Positions 18,852-28,443 of a DNA stretch of 64,000 bases are shown piece after piece. The stretch is from JAXMCK01 sp046349395 (GTDB lineage Bacteria; Pseudomonadota; Alphaproteobacteria; Geminicoccales; Geminicoccaceae): contig JAXMCK010000006.1 of NCBI GenBank assembly GCA_046349395.1, positions 372,001 through 436,000 on the forward strand, given 5' to 3'. The stretch's first letter is position 1. Every line of letters begins with the position of its first letter. Both the position numbers and the translations under genes were made by a program. A model generated the notes under the pieces. The model was not told the DNA's origin and did not search any database. It worked only from the letters and a program-made list of their open reading frames with translations.

Positions 18852-19400
18852 ATGAACGACGGACCCGTCTTCGACATCCTGGGCGTCTTCTCGCTTCTCT
18901 CGGTCCTGGCGATCGGCGGCGGCACGGCCGTGCTGCCCGAGATGAAGTCCGTCACCATCGACCAGCTGCACTGGCTGACCGACGAGCAGTTCCGCTCGAT
19001 CTACGGCATCGGCCAGCTCGCACCCGGCCCGAACATGCTGATGGTCACCGTGGTCGGCTACAAGGTGGCCGGTTCCTGGGGTGCCGTGGCGGCTTTCGCC
19101 GGCTTCTTCCTGCCGTCGAGTGCCATTTGCTTCGTCGCCACGCGCCTCTGGAACCGGTTCACCGGCTCGCCCTGGAAGACCTCGATCCAGAAGGCGTTCG
19201 CCCCCATCGTCGTCGGCCTCATGCTGTCCGGCACCATCTCGATCGCGCGGACGGCCGTGTCCGGCGGCGGCCACCAGGAGGAGGCCTTCGCCCTGGCGAC
19301 GCTGGCCTTCATCGTCCTCTACTTCGGCAAGGGCGTGAAACCGGTCTACGTGATCCTGGCCGGTGCCGTGTTCGGCTTCATGTTCCTGCAGCCCGTCTGA
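18852..19400 (+). CDS. chrA: chromate transporter, second half (ChrA)
   Basis: A 182-residue CHR-domain partner: LSVLAIGGGTAVLPEM near residue 13, IYGIGQLAPGPNMLMVTVVG near 52, and about six membrane segments. It pairs with the preceding gene. It ends tail to tail with the FAH-family gene, seven bases apart. Confidence 0.9.
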   Translation: MNDGPVFDILGVFSLLSVLAIGGGTAVLPEMKSVTIDQLHWLTDEQFRSIYGIGQLAPGPNMLMVTVVGYKVAGSWGAVAAFAGFFLPSSAICFVATRLWNRFTGSPWKTSIQKAFAPIVVGLMLSGTISIARTAVSGGGHQEEAFALATLAFIVLYFGKGVKPVYVILAGAVFGFMFLQPV

Positions 19401-19406
19401 GGATGC

Positions 19407-20084
19407 TCAGCGGAGCGTGAAGGCGACTGGCTCCAGGCCCTCGACCGTGCCGACGACCTTGTTGCCGGCCTTGATGGCACCCACACCGGCCGGCGTGCCG
19501 GTGAACACGAGGTCGCCCGGCAGCAGCGTGTCGTAGGTCGAGAGGTTGGCGATCACCTCGTCGACCGACCAGATCATCTCGGCGAGATCGCCCGACTGGC
19601 GGACGGCGCCGTCGACCTCGAGCTTGATCGCACCGCGCCTCGGATGCCCGACCTCGCCCGCCCGCGTGATCGGCCCGGTGGGCGCGGCACCCACGAACGA
19701 TTTCGCCAGGAACCAGGGCCGCGCCAGCTTCTTCGCCACCGCCTGCAGGTCGCGGCGCGTCAGGTCGACGCCAACCCCATAGCCGAAGATCCGGCTCCGC
19801 ACGGCACCGGGTGAGAGATCGCGCCCGCCCTCGGCCAGGGCCACGACGAGCTCGACCTCGTGGTGCAGGTCTTCCGTCGCCGGCGGGTAGGGCACGTCGG
19901 CGGCATTCGTCACCGCCTCGGCCGACTTGCCGAAGAAGAAGGGCGGCTCGCGCGTGTCGGCCCCCATCTCCTTCGCATGCTCGGCATAGTTGCGCCCGAC
20001 GCAGAAGACGCGGCGGACATGGAAGCGGCCACCGCCCAAGACGGGCAGGGTGACAGGCGGATAGGATGCCAGGACGTCGGTCAT
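19407..20084 (-). CDS. fumarylacetoacetate hydrolase family protein
   Basis: A 225-residue FAH-domain enzyme, single-domain type. FCVGRNYAEHAKEMG (about residue 26), the metal ligands in HHEVELVVAL (about 73-82), and MIWSVDEVIANLS, then LPGDLVFTGTPAGVG near 175-195 are the family core. Such enzymes hydrolyse acylpyruvates or decarboxylate oxaloacetate; fumarylpyruvate hydrolase-like activity is plausible. The ATG overlaps the stop of the dehydratase gene (ATGA), so it is translationally coupled, the last gene of the slt operon. Confidence 0.9.
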   Translation of the reverse strand: MTDVLASYPPVTLPVLGGGRFHVRRVFCVGRNYAEHAKEMGADTREPPFFFGKSAEAVTNAADVPYPPATEDLHHEVELVVALAEGGRDLSPGAVRSRIFGYGVGVDLTRRDLQAVAKKLARPWFLAKSFVGAAPTGPITRAGEVGHPRRGAIKLEVDGAVRQSGDLAEMIWSVDEVIANLSTYDTLLPGDLVFTGTPAGVGAIKAGNKVVGTVEGLEPVAFTLR

Positions 20085-21073
20085 GCCGGCGCAGATAGCG
20101 CCATCGCCCCCGAACCGCCAGCCAGCACGGCGGCATAGGTGTCCGGATCGACGTTGCCGCCCGAGAGCACGACGACGGTCGTGCGTCCCCGGCAGTCGAG
20201 CTTGCCCGAGAGGGCGGCGGCCAGCGCCACCGCGCCGCCGGGCTCGACCACGACCTTGAGCGACAGGAACGCCGCCCGCATCGCGTCCGCAACCTCGTCG
20301 TCGGTGACCGCGAGCCCACCCTTCAGCAGCCGGCGGTTGATCTCGAAGGTCAGCTCGCCCGGCGTCGGCGTCACGATCGCATCGCAGAAGGAGACCGCGT
20401 CCGGCGGATTGGCGAGGCGGCGGCCGGCCGTCAGCGAGCGAGCGGTGTCATCGAAAGCGGCCGGCTCGGCGGACCAGACCGAGCAGGACGGCTTGCGCGC
20501 CGAGAGGGCGGTGGCGACCCCTGCGACGAGGCCACCCCCGCCGCAGCAGACGATGGCGGCATCGACCTCCGGCAGCGTCTCGGCGATCTCGAGCCCGATC
20601 GTCCCCTGGCCGGCCATGACGAGCGGCTCGTCATAGGGCTTGATCAGCACCGCACCCGTCCGCTTCGCGATGGCCTCGCCGATCGCCTCGCGATTCTCGC
20701 CTCCCTTGCGGTCGTAGGTGACGACCTCGGCCCCAAGCGCCTTCGTGTTGGCGAGCTTGATGCGCGGCGCGTCGGCCGGCATCACGATCGTGGCCGGCAC
20801 GCCCAGGAGCTTGGCCGCGAGCGCCACGCCCTGGGCATGGTTGCCGGACGAGTAGGCGACGACGGCCGGCGGCCGCAGCGTCGCGATCGCGTTGTAGGCG
20901 CCGCGGAACTTGAAAGAGCCCGTGCGCTGCAGCGGCTCGGCCTTCACCAGCAACCGGCCACCTACCCGCTCGTTCAGTGCCTCGCTCTCGAGCAGGGGCG
21001 TCCGCACGGCCACGCCGTCCAGCCGCCGGGCCGCGGCCTCGACATCGGCGATGCCGATCGCGAGTGCGCTCAT
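20081..21073 (-). CDS. threonine/serine dehydratase, short PLP type
   Basis: A 330-residue fold-type II PLP enzyme. The Schiff-base lysine is in SFKFRGAYNA (about residue 55), SSGNHAQGVA (about 78) contacts the substrate, and CCGGGGLVAGV (about 177) holds the phosphate. There is no C-terminal ACT domain, as in catabolic threonine dehydratases and serine racemase-like enzymes, so it should not be feedback-inhibited by isoleucine. ATGA overlaps join it both to slt upstream and to the FAH gene downstream. Confidence 0.9.
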   Translation of the reverse strand: MSALAIGIADVEAAARRLDGVAVRTPLLESEALNERVGGRLLVKAEPLQRTGSFKFRGAYNAIATLRPPAVVAYSSGNHAQGVALAAKLLGVPATIVMPADAPRIKLANTKALGAEVVTYDRKGGENREAIGEAIAKRTGAVLIKPYDEPLVMAGQGTIGLEIAETLPEVDAAIVCCGGGGLVAGVATALSARKPSCSVWSAEPAAFDDTARSLTAGRRLANPPDAVSFCDAIVTPTPGELTFEINRRLLKGGLAVTDDEVADAMRAAFLSLKVVVEPGGAVALAAALSGKLDCRGRTTVVVLSGGNVDPDTYAAVLAGGSGAMALSAPA

Positions 21074-23040
21074 TGAGACTCCGAGGCGACCGCCACACCT
21101 TTGCGGCCGAGCATCGCCGCATACACGTTCCGCGCCTCCATCACCCGCTGCACATAGTTGCGCGTCTCGCTGAACGGGATCGACTCGATCCAGTCGACCA
21201 GCGCGTTCGCATCGCGGCCGCGCGGATCGCCGTTCTCCTCGATCCAGGTGCTGACCCGCCCCGGGCCGGCATTGTAGGCCGCGATGGCGAGTGCCGGCTC
21301 GCCGTCGAAGCGCTCCATCTGCCGGCGCAGATAGAAGCTGCCGAGCCGGGCATTGTAGACCGGATCGTCCAGCAGCTTCTGCCGCGAATAGGGGATGCCG
21401 ATCTCGCGGCTGACCTGCTGCGCGGTGCCCGGCATGAGCTGGAGCAGGCCCAGCGCACCGGCCGGACTGCGGGCATCCGCGTTGAACAGGCTCTCCTGGC
21501 GCGCCACGGCCATCACCGTGGCGACGTCGAGCGGGAGGTCCTTCATCTGGCCCATCACCGCCTGGGGCAGCATCGGATATGAGGCACGCAGGACGAAGGT
21601 GCCGCCATTCGCCGTCGCCGCGCGCGACGCGATCAGCGTCAGGTCGGGGCGGTGACACTCCTCTGCGATGGCCGCGACCACGCCCAGCCCTTCGCGGCTC
21701 GCAGCGAGCTCTACGCCCAGGTGGCGGAAGAAGGGCTGCGCATGGTCGCTTTCCGGCAGCCGGCAGAGCACGCGCGCCATCTGCGCCGACGGCCGCCGCA
21801 GCACGATGTCGATGGCCTGCTGCGACGGACCTGCCTGCCGCGGCAGTTGCGAGCGGATGTCGACCCCGATCTCGGCCGCCGCCATCTGACCGTAGAAGCT
21901 CGTCGGGTTGGCGGCCGCACTCTGGTACCAAGCGGTCGCCGCGTCCTGGTCGCCGGCGGCCTCGGCCGCGCGGCCGGCCCAGTAGGCGGCGCGCCCGCGG
22001 CTGATCGGCGTGCGAACGGCCTGCGCCATGGCCTGGAAATGCTGCGAGGCCGCCACCGGCTGCTTCAGGTAGCGCAGCGCCACATAGCCGGCGAGCCACT
22101 CGGCGTCCGCCATGGACGAACCCGTCGGCTGCCGGTGGCGCGCCGCGATCTGGTAGGCGAGGCGAGGATTGCCGGCATCCAGCGCATCCCGGATCGCGCG
22201 CTGCTGGACCTTCCACCAGGCCTCGGGGTGGCTCAGCCGCGGCGGCAGTTGGGTCAGCAGCTGCCAGGCGTCGGTCTCGCTGCCGCGCCGCTGCCGCCAT
22301 TGATAGCGGTCATAGAGCATCCCGCTCTCGCTGCGCGCGTCGGGCGGCACCTGATTGAACAGCTGCAGGACATTCTTGTCGTTGTTCTGGAGCGCGATGC
22401 GGGCACGGCCGACCGCCTGCTCGCGCGGCCCGACCAACTCCAGCATCCGTGTGGCCGCACCTGTCTCGCCTGCCCAGAGGAGGCGGTCGAGGCGGGCCGC
22501 GTGGTCGGCCGACCTCAGATAGGCCGAGTACTGGGCGTAGAAGGCCTGGCCGTCGGCCATGGCGAACTCGTCCTCGGCCCAGACGCGCCGGAGCAGCTTC
22601 GTCGCCTCACCCGTCTTGCCGGCCTGCAGCAGGGCGTCGGCGTAGCTGATGCGGCCTTCCTTGCTGAGGGGCGGGTGCCGGGCGAAGAAGGCGAGCCTCG
22701 TCGCGTAGGGCACGCTGTCGTCCAGCGACTGCTCGCCCTTGATCTGCAAGGCACCGAGACTCGGCCAGTCCGGGTAGCGGTCGAGAAAATGCTGGTAGGA
22801 CGAGAACGGCAGCCTCGTCTCGCTCTCCAGCAGCTCCCGCCACGCGGCGTAGACCTGCAGCAGCGGCGACTGGCTGTTGGCGGCGATGCGCTCGGCCATC
22901 GCGAAGTCGCCATCGTCGGCGGCTTCGGCGATCTGCGCCACCGTGCCGAGATTCGGGCCCTGCGCCGCAAAGGCGGGCGCTGCCGTTGCGAGGAGCAGCG
23001 AAAAGGCGAGAATCCAGCGCGACGCTCGTAGGGCCATCAT
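21070..23040 (-). CDS. slt: soluble lytic murein transglycosylase
   Basis: A 656-residue periplasmic enzyme that cleaves peptidoglycan with 1,6-anhydro ends. Residues 1-27 are a signal peptide (ending in AAPAFAAQ). Residues about 30-470 form the helical U/L superhelix, and about 475-630 the SLT domain with catalytic Glu in AVARQESLFNAD, GLLQLMPGTA and AIAAYNAGPGR. Two tandem ATGs occur at the start; I use the outer one. It is divergent from dapA, an arrangement common in alphaproteobacteria. Confidence 0.93.
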   Translation of the reverse strand: MMALRASRWILAFSLLLATAAPAFAAQGPNLGTVAQIAEAADDGDFAMAERIAANSQSPLLQVYAAWRELLESETRLPFSSYQHFLDRYPDWPSLGALQIKGEQSLDDSVPYATRLAFFARHPPLSKEGRISYADALLQAGKTGEATKLLRRVWAEDEFAMADGQAFYAQYSAYLRSADHAARLDRLLWAGETGAATRMLELVGPREQAVGRARIALQNNDKNVLQLFNQVPPDARSESGMLYDRYQWRQRRGSETDAWQLLTQLPPRLSHPEAWWKVQQRAIRDALDAGNPRLAYQIAARHRQPTGSSMADAEWLAGYVALRYLKQPVAASQHFQAMAQAVRTPISRGRAAYWAGRAAEAAGDQDAATAWYQSAAANPTSFYGQMAAAEIGVDIRSQLPRQAGPSQQAIDIVLRRPSAQMARVLCRLPESDHAQPFFRHLGVELAASREGLGVVAAIAEECHRPDLTLIASRAATANGGTFVLRASYPMLPQAVMGQMKDLPLDVATVMAVARQESLFNADARSPAGALGLLQLMPGTAQQVSREIGIPYSRQKLLDDPVYNARLGSFYLRRQMERFDGEPALAIAAYNAGPGRVSTWIEENGDPRGRDANALVDWIESIPFSETRNYVQRVMEARNVYAAMLGRKGVAVASESQ

Positions 23041-23082
23041 CGGCAGGTCCACGGCTTGTCCGTTTCTGGGCCGTTCTATATC

Positions 23083-23099
23083 CTCGCGTGCTCCGCGAG
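23083..23099. promoter_or_regulatory. inverted repeat in the slt-dapA spacer
   Basis: CTCGCG-TGCTC-CGCGAG is a perfect 6-bp inverted repeat in the dapA leader. TATATC just before it (23078-23083) is a possible -10 element. Confidence 0.4.
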
Positions 23100-23128
23100 T
23101 GGGCAAGTTAACGTAAAGGTGGAACTTC

Positions 23129-24004
23129 ATGTTCCATGGCTCGATTGTGGCGATCATAACGCCGTTTCGCAACGGGGCGGTGGACGAGCGCGCCTTCCAG
23201 GATCTCATAGCGTGGCACCTCGCCGAGGGAACGCACGGCTTCGTGCCCGTAGGTACCACCGGCGAGAGCCCGACGCTCAGCCATCCCGAGCACGAGCGCG
23301 TCATCGAGCTCTGCATCGAGACGGTCGCTGGGCGCCGTCCGGTGATCGCCGGCACGGGCTCCAACTCGACTGCCGAGGCGATCAGCCTCACCCGCCATGC
23401 GAAGGCCGCTGGTGCCGACGCGGCTCTGATCGTAACGCCGTATTACAACAAGCCGACGCAGGAGGGCCTCTACGCCCACTACGCGGCGATCCACGACGCG
23501 GTCGACCTGCCGATCATCATCTACAACATACCCGGCCGCAGCGTCGTCGACATGTCACCGGAGACCATGGGCCGGCTGGCGAAGCTCGGGCACATCGTGG
23601 GTGTGAAGGACGCGACGGCCGACATCGTCCGGCCGCTGCTGACGACGCAGACCTGCGGCACCGAGTTCTGCCAGCTGACCGGTGAGGACGGCAACGCGCT
23701 GGCGTTCCTGGCGCATGGCGGCCATGGCTGCATCTCGGTGACGGCCAACGTCGCACCCCGCCTCTGTGCGCAGATGCAGGACGCCTGGCGTGCCGGTCGC
23801 GCCGACGAGGCGCTGGCCCTGCAGCGGCGTCTCCTGCCGCTGCACAAGGCGTTGTTCTGTGAGACGAGCCCCGCTCCGGCGAAGTACGCCCTCTCGCGCA
23901 TGGGCCGCTGCACGGGCGACCTGCGGCTGCCGCTCGTCGAGATCGGCGAGCGGTCGAAGGCTTTGGTGGATGCCGCTTTGGAGATGGTCGGCATCCCGGG
24001 ATGA
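23129..24004 (+). CDS. dapA: 4-hydroxy-tetrahydrodipicolinate synthase
   Basis: A 291-residue class I aldolase that condenses pyruvate with aspartate semialdehyde, the first committed step to diaminopimelate and lysine. The Schiff-base lysine is K160 in [17 protein letters not shown] (42-50) and Tyr 132 in IYNIPGR complete the active site. Full length. It is followed four bases later by smpB, the common alphaproteobacterial order. Confidence 0.96.
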   Translation: MFHGSIVAIITPFRNGAVDERAFQDLIAWHLAEGTHGFVPVGTTGESPTLSHPEHERVIELCIETVAGRRPVIAGTGSNSTAEAISLTRHAKAAGADAALIVTPYYNKPTQEGLYAHYAAIHDAVDLPIIIYNIPGRSVVDMSPETMGRLAKLGHIVGVKDATADIVRPLLTTQTCGTEFCQLTGEDGNALAFLAHGGHGCISVTANVAPRLCAQMQDAWRAGRADEALALQRRLLPLHKALFCETSPAPAKYALSRMGRCTGDLRLPLVEIGERSKALVDAALEMVGIPG

Positions 24005-24008
24005 GTTG

Positions 24009-24479
24009 ATGGGCGAGCGAGAGGAAGCGCGGCGGTACATCGCGCAGAACCGGCGGGCGACGCACGAATACTTCATCGAGGAGCGGTTCGAGGCGGGTCT
24101 GGTGCTGACCGGCACCGAGGTGAAGTCCCTGCGCGAAGGCCGCGCGCAGATCGCGGAGGCGCATGCCGCCGAGATGCAGGGCGAGCTCTGGCTGTTCAAC
24201 GCCCACATCCCCGAGTTCCACGGCGGCAACCGATTCAATCACGAGGTTCGTCGGCCGCGGAAGCTGCTCCTCCGGCGGCGCGAGCGGGAGCGCCTGACGG
24301 GTGCCGTGCGCAAGGAGGGGATGACACTCATCCCGCTCAACATCTACTTTTCGGATCGCGGCTGGGCGAAACTGGAGCTGGGCCTCGCCAAGGGCAAGAA
24401 GCTCCACGACAAGCGTGCTGCCATCAAGGAGCGCGAGTGGCAGCGCGACAAGCAGCGGGTCCTGCGCGCCCGCGACTGA
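24009..24479 (+). CDS. smpB: SsrA-binding protein SmpB
   Basis: A 156-residue RNA-binding protein that delivers tmRNA to stalled ribosomes. The core has [20 protein letters not shown] (about residue 20), LFNAHIPEF and the Lys/Arg-rich C-terminal tail ([20 protein letters not shown]) that enters the mRNA channel. The ATG lies four bases after the dapA stop codon. No ssrA gene is seen in the window. Confidence 0.96.
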   Translation: MGEREEARRYIAQNRRATHEYFIEERFEAGLVLTGTEVKSLREGRAQIAEAHAAEMQGELWLFNAHIPEFHGGNRFNHEVRRPRKLLLRRRERERLTGAVRKEGMTLIPLNIYFSDRGWAKLELGLAKGKKLHDKRAAIKEREWQRDKQRVLRARD

Positions 24480-24558
24480 CATCGCCAAGGGGCGCACTTA
24501 CCGGTCGTTAACGCGAGGCAACTAAACCGGTCGGGGTCGGCCCGATCGGACGGATCCC

Positions 24559-25437
24559 TTGCTCGCCATCGTCGGCTTCGTCGTCATCATCGCCATGGTG
24601 TTCGGCGGCTATGCACTGGCCGGCGGCAAGCTCGGCGTCGTGTTCGAGGCGATGCCGTTCGAACTGATGATCATCGGCGGTGCCGCCGTCGGCTCGTTCC
24701 TGGTCGGCAACGGCACGACGGTGCTGAAGGGTGCTCTCGGCGACATGAAGCGGGTGGTCTCGGGCCCCCACTGGAATCGCGCCGACTACCGCGACCTGCT
24801 CTCGCTCATGTACCTGATCGTCAAGCTCCTGAAGTCCAAGGGCGTGCTCGCCCTCGAGCCGCACCTGGAGAAGCCGCACGAAAGCCAGCTCTTCGGCCGC
24901 TACCCGAAGATCGCCAAGGATCACTTCGCGCTCGACTTCATGGCCGACACGCTGCGCATGATGACCATGAGCATGGACGACCCCTATCAGGTCGAGGACT
25001 GCATGCAGCGGCAGCTGAAGAAGCACCATGCCGAGTTGCACGCGCGCTCGGCCGCGATCCAGAACATGGCGGATGCGACACCGGCACTGGGCATCGTCGC
25101 CGCCGTGCTGGGTGTCATCAAGACGATGGCCTCGATCAACCAGCCGGTCGAGGTGCTGGGCCACATGATCGGCGGGGCGCTGGTCGGCACCTTCCTCGGC
25201 GTGTTCCTGGCCTACGGCTTCATCGGCCCGATCGCCGCCCGCATGAACCAGACCTACGAGGAGGACGGGCAGTTCTACACCATCATCCGCGACTGCCTCG
25301 TCGCCTATCTGCACGGGCACTCGGCCCCGGTCGCGGTCGAGCTGGCGCGCGGGAACGTGCCCTCGGTCGTGCAGCCGAGCTTCCACGAGATGGACGATCT
25401 CCTGAACGCGCTGCCGGCGGACCCGCTCCATGCCTGA
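24559..25437 (+). CDS. motA: flagellar motor stator protein MotA
   Basis: A 292-residue inner-membrane protein, the proton-channel partner of MotB. Segments at about residues 2-20 and 34-52, a long cytoplasmic part with Arg/Glu residues for rotor contact (about 55-170), and two final segments (about 172-190, 205-225) with the ADATPALGIVAAVLGVIKTM signature. Start is a TTG. The motB gene follows after 25 bases. No other flagellar genes lie nearby. Confidence 0.94.
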   Translation: MLAIVGFVVIIAMVFGGYALAGGKLGVVFEAMPFELMIIGGAAVGSFLVGNGTTVLKGALGDMKRVVSGPHWNRADYRDLLSLMYLIVKLLKSKGVLALEPHLEKPHESQLFGRYPKIAKDHFALDFMADTLRMMTMSMDDPYQVEDCMQRQLKKHHAELHARSAAIQNMADATPALGIVAAVLGVIKTMASINQPVEVLGHMIGGALVGTFLGVFLAYGFIGPIAARMNQTYEEDGQFYTIIRDCLVAYLHGHSAPVAVELARGNVPSVVQPSFHEMDDLLNALPADPLHA

Positions 25438-25462
25438 GCCACTGAAAGAGGGGAGCTGAGCC

Positions 25463-26350
25463 GTGGCCCGCGATCGCGGCAAGCGACCCGTGATGATCAA
25501 GCGGCTGGAGGAGGTCGGCGGCCACGCCCACCATGGCGGTGCCTGGAAGGTCGCCTATGCCGACTTCGTGACGGCCATGATGGCCTTCTTCCTCCTGCTC
25601 TGGCTGATCAGCAGTGCGAGCGAGGACACGCTGAAGGGCCTCTCCGACTATTTCAGCGACGCCAAGGTGAACAGCGTGCCGCCGGGCGGCGCCTACGGCC
25701 TGCTGGAAGGCATGTCGGCGACACCCAACTTCATGCCGAGCACGCCGGTGTCGCCCTTCACGCCGGCCCCGGTGGCGGGCAACCCTTCGGCACCCGGAAC
25801 GGAGGTCGACGCCCCCGACGAGGCCGTCGAGGAAGGACGCACCATCCGCGAGGCGACCGACTTCGAATCGGCGCGCGCCTCGCTGCTCGATGCGATCCGC
25901 GAAAGTCCGGAGCTGAAGGGGCTGGCCGACAGTGTCGTGGTCGACGAGGGTGCGGAAGGACTGCGCATCCAGCTGCTCGACCAGGCCGACAACGCCATGT
26001 TCCCGCTCGGCAGCGACGTCATGTACGCCCACACGGAAGAGTTGCTGGGCCTGGTGGCCAAGGCGGTCGAGCATCTTCCGAACCGGATCGTGATCCGTGG
26101 GCACACCGATGCCCTGACCTTCGCCCCCGGCGCCGGTTCGGACAATTGGCAACTGTCGGCCGAGCGGGCGAACGCCACACGGCGCGTGCTCGAAGCCAAA
26201 GGCATCCCGGAGCGACGGATCGCCGAGGTCGTGGGACGTGCCGACGCCGATCCGCTTCTGGCAGCGGCCCCCACCGATCCGCGCAACCGGCGCATCTCGA
26301 TCGTCCTCCTGCGCACCAGTCCACCAGCGGGCCCACCCTCCCCGCGTTGA
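25463..26350 (+). CDS. motB: flagellar motor protein MotB
   Basis: A 295-residue stator protein. One membrane helix at about residues 34-51 carries the proton-binding Asp 34 in AYADFVTAMMAFFLLLW. A flexible Pro/Ala-rich part follows, and a C-terminal OmpA-like peptidoglycan-binding domain (about 165-285) has IRGHTDA and LSAERANATRRVL. The GTG start has a GAGGGGAG site. It anchors the stator to the wall. Confidence 0.95.
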   Translation: MARDRGKRPVMIKRLEEVGGHAHHGGAWKVAYADFVTAMMAFFLLLWLISSASEDTLKGLSDYFSDAKVNSVPPGGAYGLLEGMSATPNFMPSTPVSPFTPAPVAGNPSAPGTEVDAPDEAVEEGRTIREATDFESARASLLDAIRESPELKGLADSVVVDEGAEGLRIQLLDQADNAMFPLGSDVMYAHTEELLGLVAKAVEHLPNRIVIRGHTDALTFAPGAGSDNWQLSAERANATRRVLEAKGIPERRIAEVVGRADADPLLAAAPTDPRNRRISIVLLRTSPPAGPPSPR

Positions 26351-27354
26351 CCTTCGTGCACGGCATCTCTATCCGGGCCAGCGGCCCATGGGGTGGCCCG
26401 TGTCAGGTGGGGAGAGGGCCGCTGGCCAGCAGACGCCCGGTACCGACCGACATCGCCGATCTCGTCGACATCGCCTTTCTGGATGTCCGTGGCACGCGCG
26501 TACGCGTCGCCTGGGGCGGACGGCAGGACAAGGCCCGCGGCACGATCCTGGTGCTGCCGGGTCGGGGCGAGTTCCTGGAGAAATACGCCGAGGCGATCGA
26601 GGACTTCTCGCGGCTGGGCTATGCGGTGGCCTTCGTCGAATGGCGGGGCCAGGGTCGCTCGGATCGGCTTCTCCCCAACCGGTGGAAAGGCCATGTCCGC
26701 AGCTTCGAGGACTATCTCGCCGACCTCGATGCGGGCGTACGGCACTTCACGGCCGCCCGGATGCCGGAGCCCTGGCTCATCTTCGGCCATTCGATGGGCG
26801 GTCACCTTGCCCTTCGCGCCCTGCATCGGCAGCCGGACCTGTTTCGAGGCGCGGTGCTCTCGGCGCCGATGTTCGGCATCGAGTTCGGGCGACTGCCGCC
26901 CGCCGCCGCCTGGGCCATCTGCAGCGCCTGCGTGGCGACGGGCAGCGGCACGCGCTACGCGCCCGGTCAGGCCGATTTCGACCCGGCGACCTGGATCTTC
27001 GAAGGCAACCCGCTGACGACCTTCTCGCCGCGGTACGAGGACTACACGCGCCTGCTCAACGAGGACCCGGAACTCGGGTTGGGCGGCGTCACCTATGGCT
27101 GGGTCCATGCCAGCCTGCGTTCGATGGCGCGCGCGTCGCGGCCCGATGTCCTCCGCAGGATAACGGCACCGGTCACGGTGCTCCAGGCTGGGGCGGAGCG
27201 GATCGTTTCCAACCGCGCCCAATCCGTGCTGACGCCGCGCCTGCGCCAGGGACGTCTGGTCCGCCTCGAAGGCGCCCGTCACGATCTTCTGCTGGAGCGC
27301 GACGAAGTCAGGGCGACGATCCTCGACGTCATCGGCGGAGGGTTCGGTCGCTGA
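26347..27354 (+). CDS. alpha/beta hydrolase (lysophospholipase-like)
   Basis: A serine hydrolase of about 310-335 residues. The nucleophile elbow is GHSMGG, the oxyanion loop lies in VLPGRGEFLEKY, WRGQGRS precedes the lid, and the final His is in EGARHDLLLE. This is the monoacylglycerol lipase/PldB group. The start is unclear: no ATG exists in the right place, the TTG at 26347 overlaps the motB stop (TTGA), and GTG codons at 26356 and 26407 are alternatives without clear ribosome sites. Coupling to motB is likely positional rather than functional. Confidence 0.8.
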   Translation: MTFVHGISIRASGPWGGPCQVGRGPLASRRPVPTDIADLVDIAFLDVRGTRVRVAWGGRQDKARGTILVLPGRGEFLEKYAEAIEDFSRLGYAVAFVEWRGQGRSDRLLPNRWKGHVRSFEDYLADLDAGVRHFTAARMPEPWLIFGHSMGGHLALRALHRQPDLFRGAVLSAPMFGIEFGRLPPAAAWAICSACVATGSGTRYAPGQADFDPATWIFEGNPLTTFSPRYEDYTRLLNEDPELGLGGVTYGWVHASLRSMARASRPDVLRRITAPVTVLQAGAERIVSNRAQSVLTPRLRQGRLVRLEGARHDLLLERDEVRATILDVIGGGFGR

Positions 27355-27454
27355 CGGGCGGCCATGTCCAGCGCCGAGCCGGCTGCCTCCCGGAGCGATG
27401 CGCGCATAAGGGAGTGTCACGCGGTTCTACTACTGGTACAACGCTGGAGCCTTG

Positions 27455-27463
27455 TGCTATACT
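27455..27463 (+). promoter_or_regulatory. extended -10 promoter element
   Basis: TGCTATACT fits an extended -10 (TGn + TATACT) about 25 bases before the small gene at 27488. No strong -35 is visible, as is common with extended -10 promoters. Confidence 0.45.
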
Positions 27464-27487
27464 CCGCGTAATCAGGGTTGGACGGCG

Positions 27488-27715
27488 ATGATGACAACAC
27501 AAACTGTGCTGAAAGCCTCACTCCCCCGGGCGCGGTCGAAGGTGGCGTCCGTCGTTCCCGCAAGGCATTGCTGGCGTCCCGAGCAGGGCGGCGAGCCGCC
27601 CCTCGCCGAACTGCTCGACGATCCGATCATGACGCAACTCTGGCGGAGCGACCGGCTCGATCCCGAGCGGGCGCGGGCAACCGTCCTGCAGCTGCAGCGT
27701 ATCGTTCGCAAGTAA
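27488..27715 (+). CDS. small hypothetical protein
   Basis: A 75-residue protein starting at tandem ATGs. The N-terminal half is basic (LKASLPRARSKVASVV); the C-terminal half is acidic and helical (PPLAELLDDPIMTQLWRSDR, then LDPERARATVLQLQRIVRK). The C-terminal motif looks like a conserved short family of alphaproteobacteria, but I cannot name it. It has its own extended -10 promoter. DNA or protein binding by the basic end is a guess. Confidence 0.6.
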   Translation: MMTTQTVLKASLPRARSKVASVVPARHCWRPEQGGEPPLAELLDDPIMTQLWRSDRLDPERARATVLQLQRIVRK

Positions 27716-27882
27716 GCGACCGGCGCGCACCGACCAGGCTCGCTCCGCGGCGGTGCCGGGCACCGTCGTCCATACGTTCGCACGATAGCATCCGGGCATC
27801 GTTGTCCTAGCGACCTGATATTTCCTCCACGGTAGCCCAGGCGGCACCCTGCGGCCCGGATCAGCCGCGAAGGGTTCTCGAT

Positions 27883-28410
27883 ATGACCGCGATCGGAGCG
27901 TCAGGGGTGCAGATGGGCGAGCGTTCGTCTTCTGCCTGGCTGAGGGTGGCCAGTCTCCTGCTGCCTTATGCCTTGGCCGCTTACATCGTCTACATTCTGC
28001 TCTGGTATCTGCCGTTCAAGTTCTATCCTGACAGCTTTCTATTCCAGGTTCTGGAAGATGCGGTAGGTCTTCCCTGGTTCGAGCCCTACTTCCGTTACTT
28101 CACGGGCGGGGTCGAGGCTGTGGCATGTCTGCTCCTCGTCATCCCCGGCCTGCAGGTCGCTGGGGCTGCCGTCGCGTTCGCGACCATGGCCGGTGCAATC
28201 TGCTTCCACCTGCTGACCCCGCTCGGCGTGGACCCCTACCACGATGGCGGCACGCTGTTCAAAGAGGCCTGCACGAACCTCGTTTTCAGTGCCGTGATCC
28301 TGGTGCTGCGGCGCAAGGAGATCGTGCCGCTCCTGCGCTTCTTCCTGACCGATCCGCGCTTCGTGAGCCCCGCACCCGGTACGGCAACCAATGCTGCGCT
28401 GACTCGTTAG
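27883..28410 (+). CDS. DoxX-like inner membrane protein
   Basis: A 175-residue membrane protein with four helices: about residues 22-44, 70-88, 95-115 and 132-150. Layout and the GGVEAVACLLLVIPGLQ segment fit the DoxX-like/DUF4281-type small membrane family, linked to quinone or redox stress functions. Function is unproven. It is upstream of the csbD-like gene by 34 bases, so a shared stress transcript is possible. Confidence 0.75.
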   Translation: MTAIGASGVQMGERSSSAWLRVASLLLPYALAAYIVYILLWYLPFKFYPDSFLFQVLEDAVGLPWFEPYFRYFTGGVEAVACLLLVIPGLQVAGAAVAFATMAGAICFHLLTPLGVDPYHDGGTLFKEACTNLVFSAVILVLRRKEIVPLLRFFLTDPRFVSPAPGTATNAALTR

Positions 28411-28443
28411 CTTGCCTGAGGCCAAGCAACCGAGGAGACAGCC

